Counted from the stretch's first letter, positions 1 through 43,600 are shown. The stretch is 64,000 bases of DNA from Himantopus leucocephalus (GCA_003993805.1 RSEF01000003.1:45313091-45377090), one strand, 5' to 3'. Notes: generated by a model from the sequence alone, not told the origin. Numbers and translations are program-made.

Positions 1-30487
<30,487 letters not shown>

Positions 30488-33400
30488 TGAAGTCCCTGCC
30501 CGACCCTGTGCTGGATTCTGTAAGCTTTCTCAGTGTGATTTGGCACTTTTCAGTAAGTCAGCAAAAAAGCATTCTCTTCCCTGACTTAAAGCATTGTACA
30601 GCATGTTGCTCACCGAATAATCCATGGGTTACAGCTAGCCCACTCAATTTTTAATTTAACAGCCATAGCAAGCACACCCACTGAACTGGCACTCGATTGC
30701 AGATGGGTACCCGAACATATCTACACTGCATTGCATACATATGTACACGCATATGCACACACACACAGACACATGTGTACATTTATAAAGCAAAAAGGTT
30801 AAATGAGTGTGTTTTCTCTCTCATGGCTGGATTTGTGCTTAAAAGATATTAGGGATGCTGGAAAAAATGGGTAAGACTAAGACGGAGGGACAATGGCTGT
30901 TGGAGCAACTTACCAGTGGGTGAACTGGGTTCCCTTGCCACCTGAAGTCCTTAGATCAAGAAAGCCGGTGTTTTGATAGCTGAAGTGGAGGCTGCGTGCT
31001 CAAGAATTCCTGGTTACCCATTACATTCGGGGGCTCAAATGACCATTAAGTATGCCTTCTGGCTCTAGACTGCAGTAAGCTATGGGATAATGTTCCTCTA
31101 GAATTCAGTGGCAGAACTTATCTCATTATCATCAACGAGAATAAGATTGGTTTCCAAACACTGCTATGCAATAGTTGCGCTATTTTAGCTAACACCATGA
31201 TACATGCAGAATTCAGATATGAAAAGTTGAGAGAAAAAGATCCGTGATACATTTTAGTGTTTGTTATTTTGGTGTGATTGTGGAGACTATCACACAGAAG
31301 ATCTGCTTGTGGTTATTAGCACAACTCTTGAAAAACGGTGCAGGGGGGAGATCCCTTTGAATTGAATTGATAAGAGATTTATTTAACTATGGCACATGCA
31401 CACGTACAGAAACGCTGCCTTCCAGCCTTGATCCTGATAAGCCCTGGGCAGCTGTAGTTCCAATGTAGCTTTGAGATCAGAAGCCTTAATTTTCTACTAG
31501 ATTAGTGTGAGCTAATTAATGTCTTCATCCTAACGAAGCGCTTGAGCGAGAGACATTCATAGCATTAATGTGAAATTCGTCCCTGAGAATTTTTCTGGAT
31601 TGACGCATAAATCTTTTGCAAGACTTACCTGTGTCTGGCATCTCCCATGAAAACAAGCAGCCATTTCAGGTGCTGCCCGTGACAACCGGAGTCTGACTGA
31701 CAGGGAACTTTTCCCACAGCCGTGGCACTGTCACCTGCGTGCTGTTGTCAGAAAACGCATTGATTTGTGTGCGTGCTTCATTTCCCCTGGACGCAGTTAA
31801 CATATGCAAGCGTGTGCGTGTGTATAGCGGCAATGTGTAAGGACAAGATGCAGCAGACTGTGTGAGCCAGTGACATCTCAGACTGTCACTCTAATCCTAT
31901 GTAAGTGTGGTGCTATCAAACAAGAAAAGCATAAACTCTTAAATCCCATCGATGTACTATTTCCTTTTTTTAAATCCTGCTGCTTATACAAATTTTCCTC
32001 TCCAAGCATTTGTATATGTACACACGTATTGTTATCAGACACGTAATTATTAAACCTGAAAACAAATATTCTGACCAAGACCCAGCTTACTGCCTTGCAT
32101 TAAACCCCAGCCGAAGGACAAACAGCCCAGGCCTGCCGTTGGGCAGCCTGCCGGCCCCCAGGCATCCTGACGCAGGTCCACTTCTGGTCCCTGGCCGGAG
32201 CGCATCACTCAGGTAGTGCTGAGTGATGGCAAAGCATCCCTGTGGCAGAGCGGCCAGGATCCTCCCCGGGGTCGTCCCACCTCGCAGCCGTCATGGGGAG
32301 GGGGAGGCAGCCCAGAACGAAACAGTCCCGGGCTATCACACAGACAAAAAGCAGTCTGCCGTCACACTGCCTGTAACCAACCAAGCATCCCACAGCCCAC
32401 CTCTCCTGCAGAACAGCCGTGCACCTCCAGTGATGTCAAAACTGAAATAGGAAACAAAACCCACAATGGGAAAGAAATAATGTAAGCGTTTAAGTGGGAA
32501 AATGATGGTACTTTCTTCAAAGTCTGGAATGGATTGTATTAGTAAACTTGCAGACATTGCAATAACTGTGCTATGCTCATTTTGGTTTCTTAAAGAATAG
32601 CAGAGACCAACTGTGTTACAGTTTTTGATTTCATTTAACACCATATGAACTCGTGCAGGTTTTTCTAATTAGTGGGTCTGTTTTAACCTACCTCAGCTAG
32701 AATGCTACCAGACCCCAACCTTCCTCTTGAGCGTGCTCGTTGTAAAGTTGTCTTCTACAAACCTAACAGTTGTAGTCATAGCATTGGCTTTGAGTATTGC
32801 CGGTCAGAGCAGCGTATGGGAATACTGTACATAAGTTGCACATAGTTTTTTATATTGGGAAACATCCCGTGATAATTTTAATACAGAAGGCACTCCACTT
32901 TCACTTTTCCTATTAAAAACAAAAGGACATTGTTTGTTTTGAGACTGAACCTTTGTCTTTACTCCTGACTTCTGTGAAGAAAACTCAAATGAATTTATAT
33001 CTTTCCAATCTTCAACCATTGCCAAATATTTAAAATTAATTCTGAATGGGTTTTGGAAGTGTTTGCGGTATTCGGTTTTGGTTTTCATAGTTGCTTTGGT
33101 GTCAGTTCCTGGTGTATTATACCTTGGGGAGAAGGCAGACAGTGATACAGGTTATTAATTCCTCGTGGAAATATGGACAGTAGGTAGCGACATGCTTCAG
33201 AGCTGTAGAGAAGCTCGTTTGTTATCCTCTACACATTCTAACATTCATTTAAGTAGGGTACAGACTAGCTACCATTACAGTCTCCTATTAACCCAGTGCA
33301 AAAGCAAATAAAATAAAAGGAATACAGTTAGAAGTATCCTGCATTAGTAAGACTAATTTAGCCTAGCTCTAAACCTAAACAAAGTGGGCGTATATGTTAG

Positions 33401-36400
33401 TTGTGTACACATTCGAGGACTTGGAATTGGTATGGCCGTAGCAATAAACCAAGTTACCTCAATAGAGTGTCTTATGACTTCAGCTGGGTACAGTTTGGGA
33501 AACAGAAATAATGCTTAAGTAGTTAGAATTATGCTAGGAAACCAATTACTCCACACATGAATATTTATGCAGAGCATCTAGATGGCAGTAGCCATCTGAA
33601 CATAGGCAGAGAACAATTTTCCTTCTGGAGAACAGCATCAGGTGGGGAGAAGCGGGGCACTTCCACCTCTCTGCTTGGGCTAGAGGTAGTTTGTTTCTCT
33701 GCAGGTAACTCCCCCGATGTGCATCTCGTTATAAACCCAGCAGCTTGCATGTTCTTCATCTACAGCACCTCTTATGCCAGTTTTTGTTTCCTCCAGATCC
33801 CTTCTTTAGGAGGGAGCCAACCTTTAGTAGTTTGGTCCTTGCAGAAACTGTTGCTGACTGCTGAGGGCGAACCCAGGGAGCTGAAGAGTAGCATAAATAC
33901 CAAAGGGGACCACTCTGGATGTCTCTTGCTTCCTTTTGATTCCTTGGGTATTGGTGCAGCTCTCTGGGACTCCAAGCTCCTCCGGCACCTGGACCTGCAC
34001 AGAGCTGCCTTTCATGGGACTCTTCTGCTCCTAGAGGCCAGGCTGTTCCTTCTAAGTAGGAGAGAGAAGCCTTTTGCACTGGCATTAATCACATCCACTG
34101 TGGTGCAGAGTCCACACAAGTTAGCTATAAATTGACTTAATGTTTAAAAAAAAAAAAAACCAAGCCCTCTCCTCTAATAAACATCAGGAAGCTTGACTTC
34201 TGCACACACCAATTTGAAACATCTACACAGCTGCTAAATACAGCAAGCAAATTTTGTCCTGCAGAGCAACAAGGGACTCTTGAACACCAACCTTATCCTT
34301 TGTGAACCTTCTTCCTGGCTCTTTCCTCTGTAAATTTCCCTGTTAGGCTTAGTGGGACCAAACAGAAGCGTGCCATGAGGAGCTCTGTCAGACTTCCCAA
34401 GGCATGCAATGCTACACCATTTCCACTCCCTTCTTTTCCCTCATCAACTCAAAAAGAGCTCACTTGAAGACCTCTTACTAAGACTTAATAACAATATGAG
34501 CACAGGCCTAGTTGACAATCCCTTCCAACTTCTGCTGTGGAAAGGTAAGCGCCATAAAATAAATGTCAGTGGGGACAGAAGCATACTGTGATGTATCATG
34601 AATTTGGAAAGCAATTTGGCTTCTAAAAACATAGAAAAGACGGGCAAACAGCATTGTAACTTCCCATACTTGCCTATACAGCTAAGATACATAGAGGAAA
34701 ATACATTGGACTGGACAAAATAAATAAAACAAAAAAAGCATGAGCTTACATAAATCAGAGTTTAAGAGGAAAAGTATTAAATGTAATTTATTATATGCAT
34801 AATGTTCCATCGTGTTGTAAATAATACCATGATAGTGTATTGCTGTAGTTTGTTCTTGACTGGTGATAGAGCTCTGTCATAGTGCTGTGCAAGGGGTTTG
34901 TTTGTTTGGTTTTTTCTTTTCCAAAGTGTAGTTAGTAACGATGGCAGAGAGCACCCAATGCTCTAGTTTCTGAGTTGTTCTAGAGCAAGAAGAAATGCAA
35001 GATGCGGGGTTTTTTTTCTTTCCTTTTTACACAATAATATTTCTTAAACAAAGTAGGAGAGAGAGATGAGATCAAGGCTGAGCTGCCACTACCACCATAT
35101 GAAAAACCCTGTGTTTGCAACTGCCACCAAGAGGTGGTGCATTTTTTGGACCACAATTCAGATTACCCGTTCCTGTGAGAAGGGATGCAGAGTACCAACA
35201 ACCTGGTAGCAGCAGCTTTCTGGTGCCATCTAGTACATCCTTTGCTCACAAACAGAAAGATGAGGAAAGAGGGTTGTTAGACCTGATCTCAGGCTTAGCA
35301 GCCTTGCAGCATTCTGCTTAAATAGCAAAGTCAAGAATTCAATTTTGAACCAGGAAAGATAATCTGAAAACCCCAAGCATCTTGGCTAGATCAACTTTGG
35401 AAGTCCCTCAACAGGTTACAGTAACAAATCAACCACACTGCAAATGTAAAGGGGCACTCGTCACTGAAAATTACCAAACAAAGATGGAGAGTCTTTTTTT
35501 TTTAATATTTTTTTTTTTTTTAAATGAGCTGCTTCTAGTTTTTACTGACAACATTTTTGGTGATTCCTCTGCCCAGCACTACTGAATGCTGCACACACAC
35601 AACCGGCTGGAGCGGCAGCCTGAAGCACAAATCCATCACAACTAAGACGCACTTGGTCTTCTTCCGTGCAGAAGCCCATATGCAACCCACAGAGACGAGA
35701 TGCGCGGGGCTCCTGCATCTTTGCACAATACAGGAGATAGACGTGCGTTTTACTGACAGAAGCACTCAGCAGCATTTCCCCCTTCTGTTAAGTGACCTTT
35801 TGTTACATTTGTTATTGCAAACAGATCCAAGCAGAATTAATTACAAAAATATTTTTTATGCTAATTGGGAAGATTTCTAGGTAGATAGGAACGTTCCCGG
35901 ATCCCGACTGCATTCCTTCATCCTCCACCTCCCTTAAATGTTGTCAATAAAAACACTAACCTTTCTAGGTAGCATGGTGAGAAGACATTATGTGATGAAT
36001 ATTGAAAATAAATGCATGAGGTAAACCTGCTGTTATTTCTGATTGTTATATGAAGCATGAATAACACTAATCTAAATGTTGGCAACCAAAAAAGCGCAAA
36101 GGAATAAGATAACAGTGTTCACTTCAGGTTAAAGGAAAGACGAGAAGTTGTTTCTGTGTTTTCTTCTTAACCACGGCATTTTTTTTTCTTTATCGTCATT
36201 TCCCATAGCTTATATGAATTTGGAGCTGGTGAAATATACATCTCTGCTGTATGTGTCTGTCACCAGATCAAGAGGAAAATAGAAACTTTTTATAATTTTC
36301 TACCCGTAGCAAACATTTGTATTTTTTGAATAGGAAACAAACGGCTTTTTTGTCTTCTGGTCCGACTAAAACTTTGTGTATCATTATTATTATTACCCTT

Positions 36401-36444
36401 TTGGAAAACCTGACATATGAGTTTATGCTGTTTTATAGTTTCTA

Positions 36445-36450
36445 AATAAA
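36445..36450 (+). terminator. Candidate distal polyadenylation signal for TRIM67
   Basis: AATAAA sits at the end of an AT-rich, low-CpG stretch (about 35800-36450) with 3' UTR-like composition. If used, the TRIM67 3' UTR would be about 6 kb. Alternatives are 33307, 33443 and 35946. The choice is not supported by anything beyond composition. Confidence 0.2.
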
Positions 36451-37075
36451 TTCTTAAAACATTGCCAACAAATTCAGTGTCAGTATCCTATTTATTATTA
36501 CAAGTTATCATAAAAAAGATATCATGCCATAACGTAGATGAGGCACTCGTGCAGGATGCATGCCTAGCCCCAACTGTTGATACCTGCTCTGTTACCACAG
36601 GCAAGAATAATCTGGTAGCTGGAGAAAGCCAAGAGTCCTCCCTCAGAGCAACCATCCACGCCTCGACTTCAGACATACCCTGCGTTCAGCGGCATGAAAG
36701 ATCTCCCTTTCTCAGCACCACTCCGTTAGCTCTGGCTGATATTGGTTCCTGGGAATGTGTTATTTAGCTCCAACCCATCTTAGATGCTTTCAGTGATTTC
36801 CCAGTCTCCAGAAATTTTTGACACTGGAGTCAGCAGGGCCTGGAAATAACTATGACACCAGTAAGATCCCATTGTAGAAGCCTTCAGGTAAGTGTAAAAG
36901 TCAGACTGGGCAGGCTGAAAGCTCATCTGGGCAGGAAAGACAAAACTTAGTGAGACAGTTTAAAGTGACATATCGTCTTGGAGTTGCACACCTCTGTCAA
37001 GCAGATGCCTTGTGAGCGACCAAGCAATGCTACAAGGAGCAGCACAATCAGCCCCTGCATTCATCAAAGCTATGC

Positions 37076-37490
37076 AACCTTCCCAAATGTCTGTTAATAA
37101 AGCAGAATAAAGCACGATGACACGCTAACAGCAGTGCCGGGGTAAGAAACAGAAACCCAGCCAAAACAATCAGGAGTAAGTACAGACAAGAGTGTGGAGA
37201 CACCATCCATCATGACCTTACTTTCCCCCCGCCCTGAGACAACAATTTGGTGTCAACTCCTTCACTGCAAAGGGTTTGACTGNAACCTTCCCAAATGTCT
37301 GTTAATAAAGCAGAATAAAGCACGATGACACGCTAACAGCAGTGCCGGGGTAAGAAACAGAAACCCAGCCAAAACAATCAGGAGTAAGTACAGACAAGCG
37401 TGTGGAGACACCATCCATCATGACCTTACTTTCCCCCCGCCCCGAGACAACAATTTGGTGTCAACTCCTTCATTGCAAAGGGTTTGACTA
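37076..37490. repeat. Tandem 207-bp duplication split by one N
   Basis: Copy 1 (37076-37282) and copy 2 (37284-37490) align without indels and with about four substitutions. A single N at 37283 lies at the junction. The arrangement matches the one at 28.2-28.5 kb and again looks like unmerged contig ends. Confidence 0.92.
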
Positions 37491-39122
37491 GGAGGAAAGA
37501 TAATCACAATGGGTTCAGCATATGGGGAAATGGGAATAAAGCTAACTGTCACAGGAAAAAACACGCAAGAGAGAGCAGATGAGAAATCCTTGCATTCTTC
37601 CTTTATCCCTCATTCCTCTACTCGACTGCAGGTAGAGAGCAAAATAAGATGGTGCCTGCTCTCCCTCGCCCACCATCAATCAGTTATTCAGTCGACACCG
37701 GCTTTCGTGTATCAGCACATGCTCCAAGAGCAACACAGCTTGCTGCCTGAACACACACTTACGTACTCTGTTAATTAATAACACACACCAGTCCGAAGAA
37801 ATGCTAGGTGCGTATCAGGTTCTCAACGGTTTTGTTTGCCAATTGTCGGTTGTTACCATTTTTCTTAATGCATCTAGTAACAAGACAGGACTGGAGGTAG
37901 AAGGTTGAACTGAGAACAGCATTCTACCAGGATGTAGCACGGCCAGCTCAAATCACCTTGGGGATTTCATACAAAAAGGCAACCTGCCACCGTATAGCAG
38001 AAACATTTCATAATGCATACGCACCAATGTTAAATGTGTAAGAAAATGCAAAATTTTGAATAAGCTTTTATTTTATTTGTTTGCCCCAAGCTTTCACGTT
38101 CCACTGTCAGCTTGGCATTTCAGTTTTCAACTTTTCATTGTAAGAACTGGATTCTTTTCAACTCTTCTTTAACAGAGCTTACAAGCTTGAGACCAGGACT
38201 GCAAAAATTAGACACTCCATTCTGACCAATTTTCACTCCTAAATAGCTTTCGGGAGCTGTGGAGGTGGAAGGTGAACCCTTTAAATTGCCAAAGCTGACT
38301 GAGGACATAAACTCCCACAACACATTATTACCCAAAGCCAGCTGAACAAAACTTTATCTAGAAGCAAGGACTGAAAAACCGAGCTCGAGGATTAATCAGG
38401 AATTAAAAAATACAGGTTATCCCACAACATCCAAAGCCCATCTGTTGCCTCAACACGTCTTGATGCTCTGTACTCAATCCTGCTTAGTGATTACACCTTC
38501 ACACGCAATCGTGATTTGACATTTCTCTAAGTCTACATATCCAGGATTAATTCCGGTTTGAATCTGCAACCAATACTGAATAAGAAGCAATCAAATTATG
38601 CAATTATGAAATGTGATAATAGTATTTAGCAACACAACTCTGCACACCTCTCTTCTTCCCACATGGCTCCAGAAACACTCCCTTCCGCTTCTTACCCAGC
38701 TCGCGTTCCCTTGGGGCTCTCTCCCCTCCTCTTCGAGCTGGCAGGGCACATCTCCAGGACCTGAAAGTAAGGTGGAAGGTGTGGGGGAAGAAGTGTGTGA
38801 GAAAGCATCCCTTTCTGGGGTGTGGCTCTCCCTACCCCAGAACACCTTCTTCTCCTGAGAAAGGGGCAACCTCCTGCTTGCTCAGGGTTAGAGACCACCT
38901 TGCTCAGGCTCCCAGGTGGCAGCCAGGCAGCGCGCTTCCCCAGCACGCAGCAGTATGCTGAATTTCACCAATACACCTAGAAGAGGTTTCTCCAGTAAGG
39001 GCTGTTTTCCTTCTCGTATAAACCTGCTTCACTGCCAGAGCTGTTCAAACAAGCTCCAGTGAACTTTACATCTAAAGAACATAATGTGAACTTCTTCCTC
39101 TGTTGTTTAACAGTTAACCTTA

Positions 39123-39344
39123 TGTTATGGTTTGAGAAACCCACAACAATTTATTGTCATTTAGACAATTATTCTATCACCTGATGACCCTTCCTCATCC
39201 GGGAAGGGGAATCGGGAAAAAATAAAGAAACCCAAGGATGGAAATATAAACAGATTTAATAGAATAAGACTAGCTAATTAACATTAATAACACTAAAGAA
39301 CCAATATCCCAATACTAATATAAAATATACAGGATTATACTCAG
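39123..39344. mobile_element. Possible LTR/ERV-like fragment running into the assembly gap
   Basis: The block opens with TGTTATGGTTTGAGAAACCC, an LTR-style 5'-TG end, and contains AATAAA near 39221. It becomes very AT-rich before running into the 100-N gap, which fits an interspersed repeat that blocked assembly. No retroviral coding frame is visible. The orientation and family are not known, and part of this judgement is recollection of similar bird repeats. Confidence 0.35.
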
Positions 39345-39444
39345 NNNNNNNNNNNNNNNNNNNNNNNNNNNNNNNNNNNNNNNNNNNNNNNNNNNNNNNN
39401 NNNNNNNNNNNNNNNNNNNNNNNNNNNNNNNNNNNNNNNNNNNN
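39345..39444. other. Assembly gap (100 N)
   Basis: Exactly 100 consecutive Ns, the conventional placeholder for a gap of unknown size. It lies between TRIM67 and C1orf131 and does not interrupt any exon identified here. Confidence 0.99.
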
Positions 39445-40298
39445 CCCAAGCATTAGAAGAGAAATTAGTCCTGTGTCGCTCAAACGAAGACACCTTATTT
39501 TTGACCCTCCCTAAAATATTCAAGTTCCTTTAGCTCAAGGTAGAACAGAGATGGCATTTTGGAAGGTTGCTAACAATTGCCATTTCTAATGGAAACAAAA
39601 CTGAAAAAAAAAAAAATACCGAGGACAAAACCGTTCTTTCAGAAATACTAAATTGCTGAAATCCAAATAGCACTAAAACTTCGGTGTTGACAAAGGTTTC
39701 ATAGAAAAGCCTTATGAGGCATGGGAACACCGATCAAAAGAAACACAAGTTAACCATGAACAACCAGTAGCTATTAGATGTCTTATGCCTCATTTGGCTC
39801 AGGTTTCAAGTCTTAAGTGTTTGTTGTTGTTATTTTTTTTAAAAAAACCAAACCAACCAAACCACCATTTGAAATGGTGCTTATTTGGAGATCTCTGCAG
39901 AGGTACGCAGGTTATACCTTACCTGGGACAAAACTTTGGTATGAACATGAGATTTTCTGAAGTGGATAATTTTGAAACCTTAAGAGGTTTTGCTGGACAG
40001 GAAAACTGTTTGTTGTGCAGTTCCAGTACCCACTAACAATTCATATAAATACAGAAACAGATGGATATCTGGTAAGTGAGAATACCTACTTCAGGTTCAC
40101 AGCAAGTAAGGTATTGCTTTTTCCATACTCCTTCCAAATGAAAGAAAAGAGCCATATATTTTAATCCATTAATTAATGGATTAAATTAATATTTTACTTC
40201 TAGACAATAAACTGATTCTAGAAAGTGAAATGCTTTCTTTAGCACATATTGACTAATAAAAAATAGCCTGTGTAACCTTCTTAACAAAAAGACTTATT
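39445..40298. other. Intergenic stretch between the gap and C1orf131
   Basis: AT-rich DNA with a poly-A run near 39604-39616 and a T/A-rich patch near 39832-39846. No gene is seen. It holds the 26-bp palindrome at 40160-40185. Confidence 0.75.
40160..40185. promoter_or_regulatory. Perfect 26-bp palindrome with two TAATCC half-sites
   Basis: The sequence reads the same on both strands. Its arms hold TAATCC (40162-40167) and its inverse GGATTA (40178-40183), flanking an ATTAATTAAT core. TAATCC is the known recognition core of bicoid/OTX/PITX-class homeodomains and TAAT is the general homeodomain core. The palindrome is directly visible; a regulatory role is inference. Confidence 0.4.
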
Positions 40299-40304
40299 TT
40301 TATT
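40299..40304 (-). terminator. Candidate C1orf131 polyadenylation signal
   Basis: The first AATAAA on the minus strand after the stop is at 40304-40299, about 180 bp downstream in an A/T-rich context. It gives a short 3' UTR. No earlier hexamer was found between stop and signal. Confidence 0.5.
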
Positions 40305-40483
40305 TATAAAATAATAAATTCTCATATTCTTCCCAAGGTAGAATGGGAAATAGAAAATCCTGCAACAACAAATAAGGTAAAAGTTAGGGCACGGTGGAAG
40401 GGTGAGAGGCTCCATAAGTCTGTGTTAGTGGCAACGTGAGTTCTATCTTATGCGTATTGTCCATTTCACTCTGTAACAGACGT

Positions 40484-40613
40484 TCATTTGATAACTTTAG
40501 ATGATTTAATTTTCTTTATGTCATAGCTTTGCAGAATCAAGGTCCCATCTCTGAATTTTCCAACTTGTCCTGCAGGCCAAATGCTAGGCACCAATTTCTT
40601 CCTTTTGGCCTTC
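40484..40613 (-). CDS. C1orf131: C1orf131 last coding exon and stop
   Basis: A 130-bp coding segment after acceptor CTATTTCAG. It encodes [20 protein letters not shown], then [21 protein letters not shown] and TGA. WPAGQVG.F.DGTLIL is conserved in the family, so the C terminus is intact. Confidence 0.94.
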
Positions 40614-43600
40614 CTGAAATAGGAAGAGACAAAAAAAAGAATTAAGAGAAACACCAGAAACTTATGAAAATGCTCAATATGGTGAAAAATGTCACCTATT
40701 TATGCAATCAGTATTTGGTATTATGGAGTATCAAATGATAGCAGCATATTTGTTACCTGCATAACCATTCAAAATTTGCAGCACATTACAGAACGAATTA
40801 CATTTTTTTAAAAAAGTTTAAAAATGAAGACTTTCAGATAGAGAAAGAAGATAGAATACATTTCAGTGAACCTGCTATGGCATAATTAAGAATGCCACTT
40901 CACCTTTCAAGCCTCTGTATACCACAGCTTGCGTTTTGCAGAAATTATTTCTTAGGGCTATGAGTGAGTGGCATATCTGGGGTCCACACACTCCAGCTGC
41001 AGTCTTACACATGTCGGGGCAGAACTGACATGTTTTCAGTTAAGCTGTGTAACTAAAGACTCTGAAACTGCTAGACACAGAGCAAGGTCACCATTTTTTA
41101 ACTGTGAGTTCTTCTGCAGGTGGAGAAGTTCCTTCCACTGTGATCTGCATGACTTTTGGTATAAGACTGTGCATAGTTACACAGGGGAAATACACTGGGA
41201 AGCCTATAAAAAACCAAGTTAATTTTGACCATGTTAAAAACAGCTCAGCTCACCTCTCCTGTTCTTTCTTCTTCTTCTTCTTAAGAGAATCACGTTTATG
41301 TTCCTGCTTTTAAAGACACATATTTTAATGGAAAAGGAACAGAGCATCCTGGCTAATAACCATCTGCACACAAAACACATGGTAGCCTTTGCTTCATGGA
41401 GCAGCAGGCATTTTAAGCAGGTTGTGAGACCTTCTGACAGGCCAAGTAGTGCAACGTGTTCTGGAAGCACTGCTAGGAGTGCCCAGAGCCCTTCTTGCCA
41501 ACTTATGGAAAGTACAGCCCTCTCGAGATCAACACACTGCCCCTGCTGTGTGAGGCGGCACAAATCCAGCCACACAAAGAGAGAGGCTTGTCTCTTGGAC
41601 GTGTGATAGATCCTTGGGTCAAAAGATGGACTTACTACCAGGCAGGTGTGCCCAGTTGCCTGACGGAGCGTATCTGTCAAATGACAGGGTTCGCCCGTGT
41701 CTGGTCATGCAGTGTATGTACTTTGAGCCGTGTGACAGAGGAGGAGAAGTAGGTCCCCTGGGAAAGGGGGTGGCAGGAAACAGGCTGATAGAGCAATTAC
41801 CCGCCCCGCAGCGCGCTCCCACCTACACGCGAAAGCTCCACGGGGAAGCAGGGAACAGGCTTGGAGCCAGATGGGCCGTGCTAGAGGATGGATGCAACAG
41901 AAACCTCACCCTTGCTTTAAATAAGGAGCAAGATCCTAGATGGAATTGTGCTGATACAAAACCAGCTGAAGATCCGGCTCTCCGTGGTTAGACAACATGC
42001 AACAAACTTTAATTGGAGGCCTTTTTTTTTTTCTCCCCCCTTTAAACTCCGTGCCCTTCAGACTGCACACAACCAGCTTTTACTGGTGAGATTAGTCCTG
42101 CTGGAGCCAGGAACCCACTCCATGGGTAGCAGAAGGTGTCAAGCTCAGGTATTCCTCCCATGCCCGAGGCATTGTCTGTCAGGCTCTTGGGCCAGCTCTT
42201 ACATGCTGTCTTTATATAAAGAAAACTTCTCACAAACCTTTCCCTTATCATCATCCTTTGCTGCTTTTTTCTCTTTCATTTTCTCTTGGTAGGTCTTGTA
42301 GTTCACATGTTCCTTTTTGGGGGGCTGCAATAAAGATTGGGAGGGATACCACTGATTACATTTTCAAGTAAGTTCAATAAATATTCACACACTTGCATGG
42401 ACAATATTTTTCAGGTGGTGGTGGGGAAACATTAGGAATGGTTTATTTCCTTTTGTACAAGAGGAAGGGACTTAAGGGATGTAAGGTGGACACACAGAAA
42501 CCATATCTATCTTGGTGGAGACAGTAGAGAGGGATGTTTATGCTCTGAATCAGTCCTACAAGGTTTCCATATACACACTGACCTAGAAAGAAAAACCTCT
42601 CCATCCCCCAAAAAAGACCTAGAAAACTGTTTTTTTCCTTTTACACTACTGATGATAAAGAAAGCTGAAAAGTTTTGCCTCCATCTTTAACACACTGGGA
42701 GAGCAAAGCTTTAAAAAGCAAGCCCCTCCCTCCAACGATTTAGTTTTGAATAGCCTGATTAGAAATAAGTAAATGTTGTTTCCTACCCGAGTCAGTAGTA
42801 TTTCATCTAAACAACGTATCTGATAACACGACCACACTGATTTTGCAAACGCTACAGAAAATAGACCAGACAGAACAGAAAACGTAAAAATAAGGAGGAA
42901 GTAGGAGAAGGATCAGAGCAGGAGATCTTGTGTTTTAAAGAAGTGGTGCCAACCCGCCCCGCCCCCCGCAGTGTTTTTTACTGCTTTTCTGCGCTGTAAC
43001 AGCTGGGTGACCGCCCACCACAAACCAAGTGACAATTACCTTGGCTCCCAGCATGATAGCACGCTCCTGTTCCCATACGCGTTGTTCCTGCTTCTTGTAG
43101 CCTGTGATTCCAAACTTGTGCACTTCCAAGCGAGCCTAAAACATTACAGAAAATTGCAAGTATTTCATAATTCGTCCAACCTGTTGTAAAATAACGCTTG
43201 AAAAACCACAACAAAGTCAAACTCCCAAAGAAACCCTGACTAATACCTGAAATCAGCATGCTATAAAATAAAACTGAGTTCGGAGCTATATGGCAGAACA
43301 GTTAACCACTGTCCATCTCACCTCTGGACACTGAGGACTGTCATGGGGACAATTTTCAATTCTCTTCATTTCACATAAAACACCACATGTAATGGATCCC
43401 TTCTATATAAAAATGAATCGTGTTGTGCTGCACAAAGAGCAACAACAAAATATGCTACCCACAGCACCCAACATTTACAGAGCATCCTCGTTCCTTGGCT
43501 GCAGAGCTCTCAACCAGTGAGAAACATGCATGGGCAGACGGTGAAGTGGTTTGACTACCTACATACATATAGTTAGCACTATACAAGAATACCCTGGCAA

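Larger units (their letters stand above)
30488..39120 (+). other. Region downstream of the TRIM67 stop: likely 3' UTR of unknown length plus intergenic DNA
   Basis: No gene is recognisable in this stretch. It starts as TRIM67 3' UTR by definition, but where the transcript ends cannot be fixed. The first AATAAA hexamers are at 33307-33316, with others at 33443, 35946 and 36445. A CA/TA-rich patch lies at about 30720-30775. A 192-codon plus-strand open frame (33557-34135) resembles no family I know and is likely chance. The 37-kb duplication is listed separately. Confidence 0.6.
40614..43039 (-). other. C1orf131 introns between exons 7-6, 6-5 and 5-4
   Basis: Three introns (640, 931 and 715 bp) with canonical GT-AG ends surround exons 5 and 6, which lie inside this interval. 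Open frames on both strands at 41.2-42.3 kb have no family resemblance. No other gene or RNA is seen. Confidence 0.75.

Noticed and set aside
41234..41680. 148-codon minus-strand open frame overlapping C1orf131 exon 6
   Set aside because: The C-terminal end overlaps the AAG-rich exon in a different frame. The real exon frame is fixed by its neighbours and gives the conserved tail.
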